In this document: positions 1-9,993 of the stretch, in pieces
Position numbering within the stretch: the first letter of the stretch is position 1
Layout of the letters: each line of letters begins with the position of its first letter
Origin: Methylibium petroleiphilum PM1
Lineage (GTDB): Bacteria > Pseudomonadota > Gammaproteobacteria > Burkholderiales > Burkholderiaceae_C
NCBI RefSeq assembly: GCF_000015725.1
Contig: NC_008826.1
Location: forward strand, 186,001-250,000
DNA: 64,000 bases
Reading direction: 5' to 3'
Translations under genes and position numbers: made by a program
Notes under the pieces: model-generated
The model's input: the letters and a program-made list of their open reading frames with translations, nothing else
Told to the model about the DNA's origin: nothing
Databases searched by the model: none

Positions 1-1
1 C

Positions 2-187
2 GGCAGCGAGTACGCCGAGATCGGCCGCTTCGAGGTGCAGTGCGCCAGCCCGATCGCCGAGGGCGACACCGTGGTGGCCTACCGGGGCGTCGACGGGAAG
101 GGATGGGCACGTCCCGAGATCGAGTTCCTGGATGGCCGGTTCTCTCCCTTGCGTGGTGCCCCAGGTGGCGCAGATGCGCAGGGGTGA
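2..187 (+). CDS. C-terminal fragment of an unidentified phage protein
   Basis: Open from the window edge to a TGA at 185-187, giving 61 residues of a longer protein. The visible tail is soluble and mixed in charge and ends in a Gly/Pro/Ala-rich stretch. I do not recognise the family. Its last codons overlap the ATG of the next small ORF, the tight spacing seen throughout this genome. Confidence 0.6.
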   Translation, partial: GSEYAEIGRFEVQCASPIAEGDTVVAYRGVDGKGWARPEIEFLDGRFSPLRGAPGGADAQG

Positions 188-305
188 CCGGTCGGCGCCG
201 CCGGCGCGCTGGATCTGGGCCGCGGCCGCAGTCTGCGTGGCGCCCGTGACAACCCACTGCCTGACGACCATCTGGCCCCACTTGGTGGCGGCCCTGACCC
301 GGTAG
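174..305 (+). CDS. Small hydrophobic protein, 43 aa
   Basis: ATG at 174 overlaps the end of the preceding gene and the frame closes with TAG at 303-305. After a short basic N-terminus the product is mostly hydrophobic, with an Ala/Val/Cys-rich segment (about residues 14-25) that could be one membrane span. It lies just before an intrinsic terminator, as expected of the last gene of an operon. No family recognised. Very small phage membrane proteins can be lysis or superinfection factors, but nothing specific supports that here. Confidence 0.45.
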   Translation: MRRGDRSAPPARWIWAAAAVCVAPVTTHCLTTIWPHLVAALTR

Positions 306-333
306 CCGACCCCGCCTCGTCTCCCGCCTGATC

Positions 334-362
334 AGCCGCGCGTGTCGCGGCTTCTTGTTTTG
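334..362 (+). terminator. Intrinsic terminator
   Basis: AGCCGCG (334-340) pairs with CGCGGCT (346-352) around a 5-nt loop, followed by a T-rich run. Confidence 0.8.
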
Positions 363-559
363 CGCGAACAGCAGTGGCGCTCATCAGGAATCTTGGGCCC
401 TGTTTCGCCCGAGTTGCCTGGCCATTGCATCGCATTGCCATGGCGATGCCATCGCTTCGCCATCCCACTTGCGTTCCGCAGGTGGATTCCGTGTCTGTTC
501 GGCGCGCATGCTGCGCAGATACACTAGCAATATCAGCACGTGTTATGTATGATTGCGGC
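363..559 (+). promoter_or_regulatory. Intergenic region with phage promoter of the ACGTGTTATG class
   Basis: No gene is seen between the terminator and the ATG at 560. The end holds ACGTGTTATG followed by a -10 TATGAT at 548-553; the matching -35 (525-530, TAGCAA) is weak. Only 6 nt separate the -10 from the ATG, so transcription should start at or beside the start codon (leaderless mRNA). Confidence 0.65.
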
Positions 560-826
560 ATGAGCAAGAAGGCCCGCACCCCCCTCGAGTACAAGACTGC
601 CACGGTCAGCCTGAAGGCACCCGGCCGTGGCGCCCCGAGCTTCACGTTCGACGTGGACTACACGAACCAGCTCGGCCCCGACATCTTCGAGCCGCAGCGC
701 GTGCGTCTGCATGTCGGGGACCAGCGCGTCGACGTCTCGGCCCTGTTGAGCGACGAGTTCTGGGGCGGCGTCGAACTGGCGCTCCCGGACGCGGTGCAGG
801 CCGCCAACGCTGCGGAGGTCGCCTGA
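560..826 (+). CDS. Hypothetical phage protein, 88 aa
   Basis: Begins at ATG 560, chosen because a promoter -10 lies 6 nt upstream; an in-frame upstream extension would run through that promoter. The product is soluble, with a basic N-terminus (MSKKAR) and an acidic C-terminal half. No family recognised. First gene of the operon running to about 8.1 kb, and probably translated from a leaderless message. The stop overlaps the next ATG. Confidence 0.75.
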   Translation: MSKKARTPLEYKTATVSLKAPGRGAPSFTFDVDYTNQLGPDIFEPQRVRLHVGDQRVDVSALLSDEFWGGVELALPDAVQAANAAEVA

Positions 827-1218
827 TGATCTCCCTGTACGGAAGCGAGCGCGCGGTGTTCCTGCGCCGCCGGCGCCTGGCGGTGGAGCGTGCGCTGCGC
901 AGCGGCCGGCCGGTGGCCGATCGTGCTGCAGACATCGCGATGGAGCTTCTGGAGGACCAGCCCGGCCAGGATCGCAGCGACGACCGCGCGGCTGCCGCGG
1001 CGGGTCTCGTCCTGGTGCTGACCGAGTCGAGCCCCCAGACCGTCGTCAGCCTCGCGGCTGCCGTGCTCAACCAGATGGAGAAGGGCAACAAGACGGCGCT
1101 GGGCGGCGTGTACGGCCGGCTGATGGAGGCCGTGCTGGCGATCCGTCGCCGCGACTTCCACGCCCCCGAACCGGTCAGCCGCCCGGCTCCCTTGCGTGTC
1201 GAGGAGGCCTACGCTTGA
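826..1218 (+). CDS. Hypothetical protein, 130 aa
   Basis: ATG overlaps the preceding TGA by one base, implying translational coupling. The N-terminal third is very Arg-rich; the middle is Ala/Leu-rich and predicted helical. No catalytic motif seen and family not recognised. The stop overlaps the TTG start of the MazG-like gene. Confidence 0.7.
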   Translation: MISLYGSERAVFLRRRRLAVERALRSGRPVADRAADIAMELLEDQPGQDRSDDRAAAAAGLVLVLTESSPQTVVSLAAAVLNQMEKGNKTALGGVYGRLMEAVLAIRRRDFHAPEPVSRPAPLRVEEAYA

Positions 1219-1535
1219 AGCGCCTGGATCATCTGCTCTGGGTGCTCTCGGAGGAAGGTGGTGAAGTCGGCCACCGCGCAAGCAAGGCGGCTCGATTCGG
1301 CCTGGACGAGATCCAGCCCGGACACCAGCTGACGAACGCGCAGCGCCTTCTCGGCGAGTGGTTCGATGCGATCGCCGCGATCGAGATGCTGGTCGAGGAC
1401 GGCCACCTGACGATGCCTCCCGAAGAGGAGATCCGCGCCGCCGTGGCTGCCAAGAAGGCGCAGGTGGAGCGGTTCCTTCTCTACTCGGCGCAGGTGGGTC
1501 GACTGGATCAAGCGGAGGAGGGCTGCGCATGCTGA
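1215..1535 (+). CDS. MazG-like nucleotide pyrophosphohydrolase
   Basis: All-alpha NTP-pyrophosphatase-like protein of 106 aa. The signature EEGGEVGHRASK (about residues 13-24) followed by a downstream EWFD (48-51) matches the ExxE...ExxD metal-binding layout of the MazG/dUTPase-2 superfamily, and the RFG..E.QPG..LTNAQR stretch is typical of the small phage members. These enzymes hydrolyse (d)NTPs to monophosphate and pyrophosphate; phage versions are thought to clean nucleotide pools or affect ppGpp. TTG start with a 4-nt overlap to the upstream stop. Substrate cannot be read from the sequence. Confidence 0.75.
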   Translation: MKRLDHLLWVLSEEGGEVGHRASKAARFGLDEIQPGHQLTNAQRLLGEWFDAIAAIEMLVEDGHLTMPPEEEIRAAVAAKKAQVERFLLYSAQVGRLDQAEEGCAC

Positions 1536-2188
1536 GCGCTCTCTCGCCGCGCGCGCCGTCGACGCACGTGCTCAAGACCGATCCCGATGCCTTCGACAGC
1601 GTCGCGCGCGGCCTCAAGACGGTGGAGATCCGCCGCCGCGACCGCGACTACCGCGTCGGCGACACCTTGCTGCTCCTGCGCACCCGCTTCTCCGCCTCCG
1701 AGATGGCTACCGGCCAACCGCTGGACTACTCCGGCGACGCGCTGGCCGTGCTGGTGACCCACATCCAGACCGGCTACGAGCTTCCGGACGCGCTGTGTGT
1801 CATGTCGATCCTCCCGGAAGACCAGCTGACCCATGCCGTGCTGCAGTCGGCTCCCATCCCCGATGCGCAGCGCGATCTCTTCATGGCCGTGCGTCGCCCT
1901 CGGGCGATCGACGACCTCGACGGCCGGCGGCAGCAGTTGATGGCCGCCGCGTCCGCGCTGCGCCAGATGAGCGCGGACGAGTGCGCTGCGGCGCTGCGCT
2001 TTCACGAGACTGCGGCCGACGACGGCTCCTACGACATCCCGGACGCCATGCGCAAGCGCCTTCGGGAGCTGGGCTTGATCCGGCACGCCGGCGGCAGCCG
2101 CTACGCGGAAACCGATCTGATGCTCGCGGTGCTCGAGCTGCTCGAGGATCGGCGTGATGCGGCGCTTGTGACGTCTGGACAGGAGTGA
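1529..2188 (+). CDS. DUF3850 (ASCH-like) domain protein with C-terminal extension
   Basis: Residues about 12-95 carry the DUF3850 pattern: HVLKTDP, GLKTVEIRRRDRDYRVGD, then VTHI..GY.LPD..CVMSI. DUF3850 is related to ASCH/PUA-like folds that bind RNA or modified nucleotides. The usual domain is about 75-90 aa; this 219-aa protein adds some 120 residues containing a probable helical or winged-helix region, an arrangement I do not recognise. It overlaps the MazG-like gene, so the two are probably co-translated. Confidence 0.7.
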   Translation: MLSALSPRAPSTHVLKTDPDAFDSVARGLKTVEIRRRDRDYRVGDTLLLLRTRFSASEMATGQPLDYSGDALAVLVTHIQTGYELPDALCVMSILPEDQLTHAVLQSAPIPDAQRDLFMAVRRPRAIDDLDGRRQQLMAAASALRQMSADECAAALRFHETAADDGSYDIPDAMRKRLRELGLIRHAGGSRYAETDLMLAVLELLEDRRDAALVTSGQE

Positions 2189-2189
2189 C

Positions 2190-3056
2190 GTGATGCGCGA
2201 CTACTTGCACGGCCCTTCCAGTCAAGTCAACGGTGCGCTCTCCTTCGCCTCTGACGAGGTCGGACCGAAAGCGCGCAGGACGCCCAAGAGAGAGCGCCGA
2301 GTGCAGCTTGGGCAGGTGTTTGGACTGCTGACCGCGATCGAGGATCTCGGCGGCGATCGCGCCATGGCCTATCGCTGGAAGTGTCGCTGCGCGTGCGGCG
2401 GTGAGACGGCGAGCAGCGAGTATTCCCTCATCTACGGCAATGTTCGCAGCTGCGGCTGTATCGGCTTCGAGAACATGTACAAGCGCCGCCTCGCGGCGGC
2501 GCGCGAGCGCTTCGTCGGCAAGACCTGGGGCTGGCTCACCGTGACAGAGATCCTGCCTCCTGCCGGCAACGATCGCAACTTTCGCTTCGTCGCCTCGTGC
2601 GCATGCGGCGCTCCCAACTTCAAGATCGGGAACACGGCCAGCCTGCTGTCCGGCTGGGTGAGTACGTGCTGTTCGCCGCGGTTCAGCATGCAGTCCAAGA
2701 ACACCCTCTTGCTCGACGTCCTGCGCCAGATTCATGAAGGAGCAACGCACTACCCGCGCAACTACCGGGCCGTGAAGCTGCTCACCGAGCGTGGCGCTCT
2801 CCACAAGCGCACCGGGGCCGTCACCAACCACGGTCGCAAGTGCTTGGCTACGGGCAAGTTCTCCAGCTTGCCGGTCGCCGCACCTCGGAAGGACTGGACG
2901 GACGAGCAGAGACTCGCCATCGTCTTGAGCAGCTACCGAGGTGAGGTTCTCCATGCCGAGTTCGCGGCCAAGGTCGGCATCTCCATCACCACGCTCTACA
3001 GGTGGCGCAGCAAGTTCCGCAAGAGCAGCCTTCTCGGCCCCTCTGCGCTGCGTTGA
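2190..3056 (+). CDS. Zn-cluster plus HTH protein, paralogue A
   Basis: 288 aa; GTG at 2190 or ATG at 2193 with AGGAG just upstream. The N-terminal half has CRCACGG...SCGC and a later C.CG...CC cluster, like the Zn-binding N-termini of phage homing-endonuclease-associated (AP2/HNH-type) proteins. The last 45 residues (RLAIVLSSYRGE...YRWRSKF) form a helix-turn-helix like IS3 OrfA/transposase-type HTHs. Clearly paralogous with the product at 5089-5940 over almost the whole length. No nuclease motif is visible, so it may be a DNA-binding regulator or a derived mobile-element protein. Confidence 0.65.
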   Translation: MMRDYLHGPSSQVNGALSFASDEVGPKARRTPKRERRVQLGQVFGLLTAIEDLGGDRAMAYRWKCRCACGGETASSEYSLIYGNVRSCGCIGFENMYKRRLAAARERFVGKTWGWLTVTEILPPAGNDRNFRFVASCACGAPNFKIGNTASLLSGWVSTCCSPRFSMQSKNTLLLDVLRQIHEGATHYPRNYRAVKLLTERGALHKRTGAVTNHGRKCLATGKFSSLPVAAPRKDWTDEQRLAIVLSSYRGEVLHAEFAAKVGISITTLYRWRSKFRKSSLLGPSALR

Positions 3057-3337
3057 TGGGTACGGCTATGGAACGAGTAGTTTTCGAGCAGAAGGGCGAC
3101 TTCGCCGCCTCGAACGCGGCCGAGGCCTGGTGCGCCGAGCGCGGCATCTCGGTGGGCATCATGGAGCGCGGCATGCCGCGCGGCTTGCTCTATGGCGACT
3201 TCGAGATCGCGAAGTGGCACAACTTGAACCGCGCGGACCGCGCGGCGCTGGACGGCCGGATGACCGGCGACATGCGTCACGGCCCCGTCGCAATCGAGAT
3301 CGCGCCGGCGCGCCCGGCCTCCGGAGGTGCGGCATGA
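3056..3337 (+). CDS. Hypothetical protein, 93 aa
   Basis: ATG overlaps the preceding TGA (3054-3056); a second in-frame Met at 3068 is possible. Small soluble protein with Ala-rich N-terminal helices and an aromatic centre (LLYGDFEIAKWHNLN). No family recognised. The stop overlaps the next start. Confidence 0.65.
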   Translation: MGTAMERVVFEQKGDFAASNAAEAWCAERGISVGIMERGMPRGLLYGDFEIAKWHNLNRADRAALDGRMTGDMRHGPVAIEIAPARPASGGAA

Positions 3338-3534
3338 CGCACGCGCATCCTTCGCCTTGCCCGTTCTGCGGCGCCGAGCTCGAGCGCACTGGTGACGGCC
3401 AGCAGTGGCGCCACCCCGGCAGCCTGATGCTGCCCGATGGCTGCCTGTTGCGCGGTCGCCGCATCGACGACGACGAGCAGTCGCTCGCCCAGTGGAACCG
3501 GCGCGTGCCGGCGGCGGAGGCCCAGGCATGCTGA
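3334..3534 (+). CDS. Lar-like small zinc-finger protein
   Basis: 66 aa with CPFCG near the N-terminus, a second Cys in a DGCLL context and a closing WNRR motif. This matches the layout of the Lar (restriction alleviation) small Zn-finger family common in phages and prophages. Lar of the Rac prophage relieves type I restriction by stimulating modification; whether this protein does so is unknown. ATGA overlap with the upstream gene. Confidence 0.6.
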   Translation: MTHAHPSPCPFCGAELERTGDGQQWRHPGSLMLPDGCLLRGRRIDDDEQSLAQWNRRVPAAEAQAC

Positions 3535-3932
3535 GCAAGAGAGAGCGGGCCGAGAAGGTCAACGCATTCCTCGCGGTGGTCGGTGACTGCGGCCGCCGCT
3601 TCTTCCGGCATGACGAGCGGCGCGCCAGGATGGAGGTCGACGCACGCGGACACGTCTGGTTCGTCGACGACTACAGCCAGAAGCGGATCTACACGCACCA
3701 CGAGGGCCGCTGGAGCGGCTTCTCGCACGGCGGCACGCTGCGCGACCTGGTTCGCGCGCTGCGCGACCACATCCGCACGGGGCAATACCTGCCCGCGCAC
3801 TCGCTCGGCCCGTGGCCGTCCTGGTACAGCGGCGGTGACCCGTGGGCCTATGGCGACGACATGGTGCAGGTGCGCCAGGCGGCGATCGACCAGGGCCTGC
3901 TGGCGCCGCCGGCGGAAGCGAAGGCGGCTTGA
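3528..3932 (+). CDS. Conserved-looking phage protein, 134 aa
   Basis: Start ATG 3528 overlaps the stop of the Lar-like gene. Contains FVDDYSQKRIYTHHEGRW followed by GFSHGGTLRDLV, a well-patterned core resembling a recurrent phage/prophage hypothetical family, but I cannot assign a function. Ends with an Ala-rich tail; the stop overlaps the next ATG. Confidence 0.65.
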   Translation: MLSKRERAEKVNAFLAVVGDCGRRFFRHDERRARMEVDARGHVWFVDDYSQKRIYTHHEGRWSGFSHGGTLRDLVRALRDHIRTGQYLPAHSLGPWPSWYSGGDPWAYGDDMVQVRQAAIDQGLLAPPAEAKAA

Positions 3933-4423
3933 TGTACGACGCGGATCCTGCCGTCGAAGCGCTGGTGCGGGCTGCGCCCGAGTCCCTGCGCGCCGCCGAT
4001 CCCGAGGGCCTGGAGCGCTACGTCGTGCGCTACTTGTTGCGCCAGCACGAGAGGCGCCCGTACCTGTGGGCCGACTTCGTCGCCGAACGCCCCGATCTCG
4101 AGCGCATCCGGCCGCTGGTGTACGACCGCCCCAGCGGACTGGTGTTCGTCGGCGGGCACGCGGAGCACGAGCGGCTGAGCGCCGAACTCTTCCACCTGCG
4201 CACGCTCGACGCGCGCGCCGCCGGCCGGCTCGAAGCCGAACACTTCCAGCTCATGACGAACTACGCCGACGCGGCCGACGCCTTCATCCTGCGGGGTGTC
4301 GGCATGCGCGTGGGCAGCCCGAGCGCCCAGATGGGGCGGCGATCCCTGCTGATCGGCTCCGGCGTCATCATGACCGAGGCGGAGTCTCGTGCATTCGCCG
4401 ACTACCGACTGGTGCGGGTATGA
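3932..4423 (+). CDS. Hypothetical protein, 163 aa
   Basis: Coupled start overlapping the upstream TGA. Acidic, mostly helical, with no Cys cluster, membrane segment or known catalytic motif. The stop overlaps the start of the NADAR-like gene. Function unknown. Confidence 0.65.
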   Translation: MYDADPAVEALVRAAPESLRAADPEGLERYVVRYLLRQHERRPYLWADFVAERPDLERIRPLVYDRPSGLVFVGGHAEHERLSAELFHLRTLDARAAGRLEAEHFQLMTNYADAADAFILRGVGMRVGSPSAQMGRRSLLIGSGVIMTEAESRAFADYRLVRV

Positions 4424-5088
4424 CGGCGCCGGGCTCCATCCGCATCGTCGGACCGCGCGATCGTGGCCGCCTGCCGGCGTCGACGCTGCTGATCAACACG
4501 ACCAGCCACTCCGCGTCCGAGTGGACGACAGAGCTGTCCCCTTTCCACCTCGGCCCCTGTCGCGTCAGTGGCGGCCACGAGGCGCGCCGCATGGAGAACG
4601 CCTGGCAGTTCTCGAAGGTCTGGCCCGATCAGGTCGGCGCCGACGGCAACCCGACCGAGGCCTACTGGACCTGGGCGAAGGCCGGCTGGCGCAACGACCG
4701 ACCTGTGCGCTACCCGCGCGGCAAGGGCGCGAAGCCGGCCTACCTCTGGTGGCACGGCGAGAAGCTGGCCTACGTCCCCGGGCGCCTGCGCGCCTATTGG
4801 CCGCTGTACCGCGACGCGGTGCGCGAGACGGCTGCTTTCGCGCGTCTGCGCGAGCTGGTCGCCGGCGGCCAGGACGTGGCGCTCTTCGACTTCGATGGCT
4901 ACGACCACGACAGCGCCGGCGTGCCGTTGCGCGCCGTGCTCCTCGACGAGACGCGCCCGATGGGGCATGCCTTCGTCCTCAAGGCCCTTCTTCTGTTCGG
5001 TGATGGCGTTGCTCCGGAGCAAGTGCTCGAGACCGCCGACCTCGCGCCCGTTGCCGCGGCTGCGTCACCCCAACTGTCTTTCTTCTGA
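4420..5088 (+). CDS. NADAR-like / DUF6939-type protein
   Basis: 222 aa. The pattern SPFHLGPC...ARRMENAWQFSKVW, later YW.WAKAGW, RYPRGKGAKP, and a C-terminal DFDGYD...MGHAFVLKALLL matches a family (I believe DUF6939) found in phages and bacteria and resembling NADAR-type ADP-ribosyl glycosidases. NADAR enzymes remove ADP-ribose from modified guanine. A second, clearer NADAR gene sits at 54863-55462. The function here is inferred from family resemblance only. Confidence 0.55.
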   Translation: MTAPGSIRIVGPRDRGRLPASTLLINTTSHSASEWTTELSPFHLGPCRVSGGHEARRMENAWQFSKVWPDQVGADGNPTEAYWTWAKAGWRNDRPVRYPRGKGAKPAYLWWHGEKLAYVPGRLRAYWPLYRDAVRETAAFARLRELVAGGQDVALFDFDGYDHDSAGVPLRAVLLDETRPMGHAFVLKALLLFGDGVAPEQVLETADLAPVAAAASPQLSFF

Positions 5089-7932
<2,844 letters not shown>

Positions 7933-7933
<1 letters not shown>

Positions 7934-8109
7934 TGCCGGTCGCTGCCCTGGCGTGGGTCGCGCAGCTGGTGTCTCGGCGGCACGACAGGGCCCTGCACAG
8001 CCTGTTCTGCGACGAGCAGGCGAGCGAGCACTACGGGCTGGCCGCGCGCGGCGCCGCGCACCTGCTTTGGCGCGTGCGCGTGTACGTCCGCGGGTTCCTG
8101 GTCGGGTGA
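7933..8109 (+). CDS. Small hypothetical protein, 58 aa
   Basis: ATG overlaps the TGA of pyrG. Basic, Ala/Arg/Val-rich and moderately hydrophobic, possibly peripheral to the membrane. Last gene before the promoter at 8141. Not recognised. Confidence 0.55.
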
Positions 8110-8140
8110 CAGGATACGGGGTGAATCCGTTTCGCCAGCC

Positions 8141-8170
8141 TTGACGTTATCAGTGCGTATTATGTATGAT
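8141..8170 (+). promoter_or_regulatory. Phage promoter, leaderless type
   Basis: -35 TTGACG (8141-8146), 18-bp spacer containing GCGTATTATG, -10 TATGAT (8165-8170). The ATG of the next gene follows after 7 nt, so no Shine-Dalgarno leader would be transcribed. Confidence 0.75.
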
Positions 8171-8177
8171 TCCAGTC

Positions 8178-8429
8178 ATGCAGACAACGACCCCCTCCGG
8201 CGCCGCGCCCGCCGCCACCGGCGCAGACGGCTATCCGGTGGACCTCGATGGGCTCATCGCTCAGGCGACCGCGCTGCGCGCGCAGCACGGCAACATCCCG
8301 CTGGCCCTGTCGACCTCAGGGGGCTGGCTTTCGACGCTCAGGCTGAGCGTTGGCCGCCTCGGCCGCGGCGGCGCCCGCAAGCTGGTCTCGCGCGGCGGAG
8401 ATCCGGTCCTGGTGGTCTCCGGCCGATGA
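8178..8429 (+). CDS. Hypothetical protein, 83 aa
   Basis: Start ATG 8178 lies 7 nt after the promoter -10, so the message is probably leaderless. Ala/Gly-rich with a basic C-terminal third (VGRLGRGGARKLVSRGG), possibly nucleic-acid binding. Unrecognised. The stop overlaps the next ATG. Confidence 0.65.
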   Translation: MQTTTPSGAAPAATGADGYPVDLDGLIAQATALRAQHGNIPLALSTSGGWLSTLRLSVGRLGRGGARKLVSRGGDPVLVVSGR

Positions 8430-8674
8430 ACGCGGTCCAGCGCACGTTCGCTCAGCTGACCGACGCGCAGCTCTGCCGGATGCTGGGCGAGCTGAAGCAG
8501 CTCGACGCCGACGGCGTCCTGCCCGATGGCGAGACGCGCGCGCTGGCCACGCGCTTGGCGCGCGACGCCGGCATTGCGCACGGCGAGGCGCTGAAGCTGG
8601 CGATGTCCGAACCCCTGCGCGCTGCCGCCTTCCGCTGGCACGCGCTCCAACTCCATTCTTCCTCACGCACATGA
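8426..8674 (+). CDS. Hypothetical helical protein, 82 aa
   Basis: ATGA-type overlap with both neighbours. Predicted all-helical (FAQLTDAQLCRMLGELKQL, then RALATRLARDAGI). No motif assigned. Confidence 0.6.
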   Translation: MNAVQRTFAQLTDAQLCRMLGELKQLDADGVLPDGETRALATRLARDAGIAHGEALKLAMSEPLRAAAFRWHALQLHSSSRT

Positions 8675-9093
8675 ACACGAAACGCAACCAAGGTAGTCCC
8701 GAGGGCCGCGCGGCCTACGCTCAACTGGTCCAGGTGAAGACCGCGGCGCGCGCGCGCATGCGGCTCATCTTCCGCATCTCGATGGCCGTAGTCGCCGCGC
8801 TCGGCGCCGGAGCCGCATTCCTCACCAATGGCTCCTTCCTGTTCGTCATGCCGGCCCTGATCTGCGGATTCCTCCTGTTCGCCTCGCTGCTCTTCGCTGG
8901 CAACGACGCGCCGAGGCTGAAGCGCGAGGAGTACGTCGCGCTGCCCGGCGCCCAGGGGCCCGATGGCGAGCACGCCTGCATTGCCTGCGGCCATCGCGGC
9001 ATCTACCGCCGCACCGTCTACAAGACCACGACCACGCTGGCCGACTGCTCGAAGTGCGAGCAGCCGCTGTGGGCGTCCAACGTCGGCGCCTGA
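8671..9093 (+). CDS. Membrane protein with C-terminal zinc ribbon
   Basis: 140 aa. Two predicted transmembrane helices (about 32-52 and 57-76) are followed by a soluble tail with CIACGH...CSKCE, a CxxC/CxxC zinc ribbon. A similar membrane/ribbon design recurs at 19055-19456. Function unknown. The start overlaps the upstream stop and the gene precedes DHFR by 4 nt. Confidence 0.65.
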   Translation: MNTKRNQGSPEGRAAYAQLVQVKTAARARMRLIFRISMAVVAALGAGAAFLTNGSFLFVMPALICGFLLFASLLFAGNDAPRLKREEYVALPGAQGPDGEHACIACGHRGIYRRTVYKTTTTLADCSKCEQPLWASNVGA

Positions 9094-9097
9094 CGCA

Positions 9098-9877
9098 ATG
9101 GACCTGGCGATCATCGCGGCCTGTGCGCGCAACGGCGTGATCGGTCGCAACAACGACCTGCCGTGGCGGCTGCCCGAGGACCTGGCGCACTTCCGGTCGA
9201 CCACCGGCGGTTGGCCGGTGATCATGGGGCGGCTGACCTGGGAGTCGCTCCCCGCCCGCTTCCGGCCCTTGCCCGGGCGGCGCAACATCATCGTCTCGCG
9301 CGGCGGCGTGCGCGGCGTGCCCAAGGGCGTCGACGTCGTCGCCTCTCTGGAGGCGGCGCTGGAGCTGGTCCAGGCCGAGCGGCGCGCGTTCGTGATCGGC
9401 GGCGCGCGTCTTTACGAGGCGGCGCTGCCACTAGCCGACGAGTTGTTCCTGACGGAGATCGACGAGGACTTCGAGGGTGACGTCTACTTCCCTGAGTTCG
9501 ATCGCTCCGCCTTCGTCGAGCACCACCGCATGCGCCGGCAGGCCGAAGCGCCCAACACCTTCACCTACTCGTTCGCTCACTATCGCCGCAAGCTGCCGGC
9601 GCGCTCGGGGCCGTTGCTCGAGGTCGAGATGACGCCGGCGCAGTGCAAGGAGACCGTGCTGCACTACCAGAGCTCGGGCCTGCTGCTGGACATCCGGATC
9701 GAGGCCCGTGGCAAGCGCCTGATCGGCGTCGCCGCCGGCATGTCCGAGCTGATCAAGGTGATCGAGGCGGACTACGACCACGAATACGGGCTGACCGAGA
9801 CCCCCGCCCCGACGCGCAGCGCAATGCTGCGCCTGGCGCGCCGCATCCGCGCGGCAGTGCCGCGTACGCGCTCCTGA
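9098..9877 (+). CDS. folA: Dihydrofolate reductase with C-terminal extension
   Basis: Residues 1-165 are a complete DHFR: IIAACARNGVIGRNNDLPW, LPEDLAHFRSTT, PVIMGRLTWESLP, PLPGRRNIIVSR, FVIGGARLYEAALP and a final FTYSFAHY. It reduces dihydrofolate to tetrahydrofolate with NADPH for thymidylate synthesis. The protein continues for about 95 further residues with no similarity I recognise (hydrophilic, ending Arg-rich), whereas ordinary DHFR ends near residue 165. No thymidylate synthase is present in this window. Confidence 0.93.
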   Translation: MDLAIIAACARNGVIGRNNDLPWRLPEDLAHFRSTTGGWPVIMGRLTWESLPARFRPLPGRRNIIVSRGGVRGVPKGVDVVASLEAALELVQAERRAFVIGGARLYEAALPLADELFLTEIDEDFEGDVYFPEFDRSAFVEHHRMRRQAEAPNTFTYSFAHYRRKLPARSGPLLEVEMTPAQCKETVLHYQSSGLLLDIRIEARGKRLIGVAAGMSELIKVIEADYDHEYGLTETPAPTRSAMLRLARRIRAAVPRTRS

Positions 9878-9993
9878 CGAGCATCACCGAGGGATAAGAC
9901 CCCGCGGCCGCCCCTGGCCGCACTCCCTATCCCAACCCCGCGGGTGCCGCTCACCCGCCAAGGGTGACGGCTCCGCTCTCTCAGGAGCCTCCA
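9878..9993 (+). promoter_or_regulatory. Intergenic leader with CATC element
   Basis: Contains GAGCATCACC just after the DHFR stop and a GC-rich dyad (CCCCGCGG...CCGCGGG-like segments), then TCAGGAG ahead of ATG 9994. The clearest simple T-tract terminator is absent here. Confidence 0.4.

Noticed and set aside
3583-4419. Long upstream extension of the NADAR-like frame
   Set aside because: It overlaps two well-formed genes in another frame; the ATG at 4420 with a 4-nt overlap fits the local pattern.
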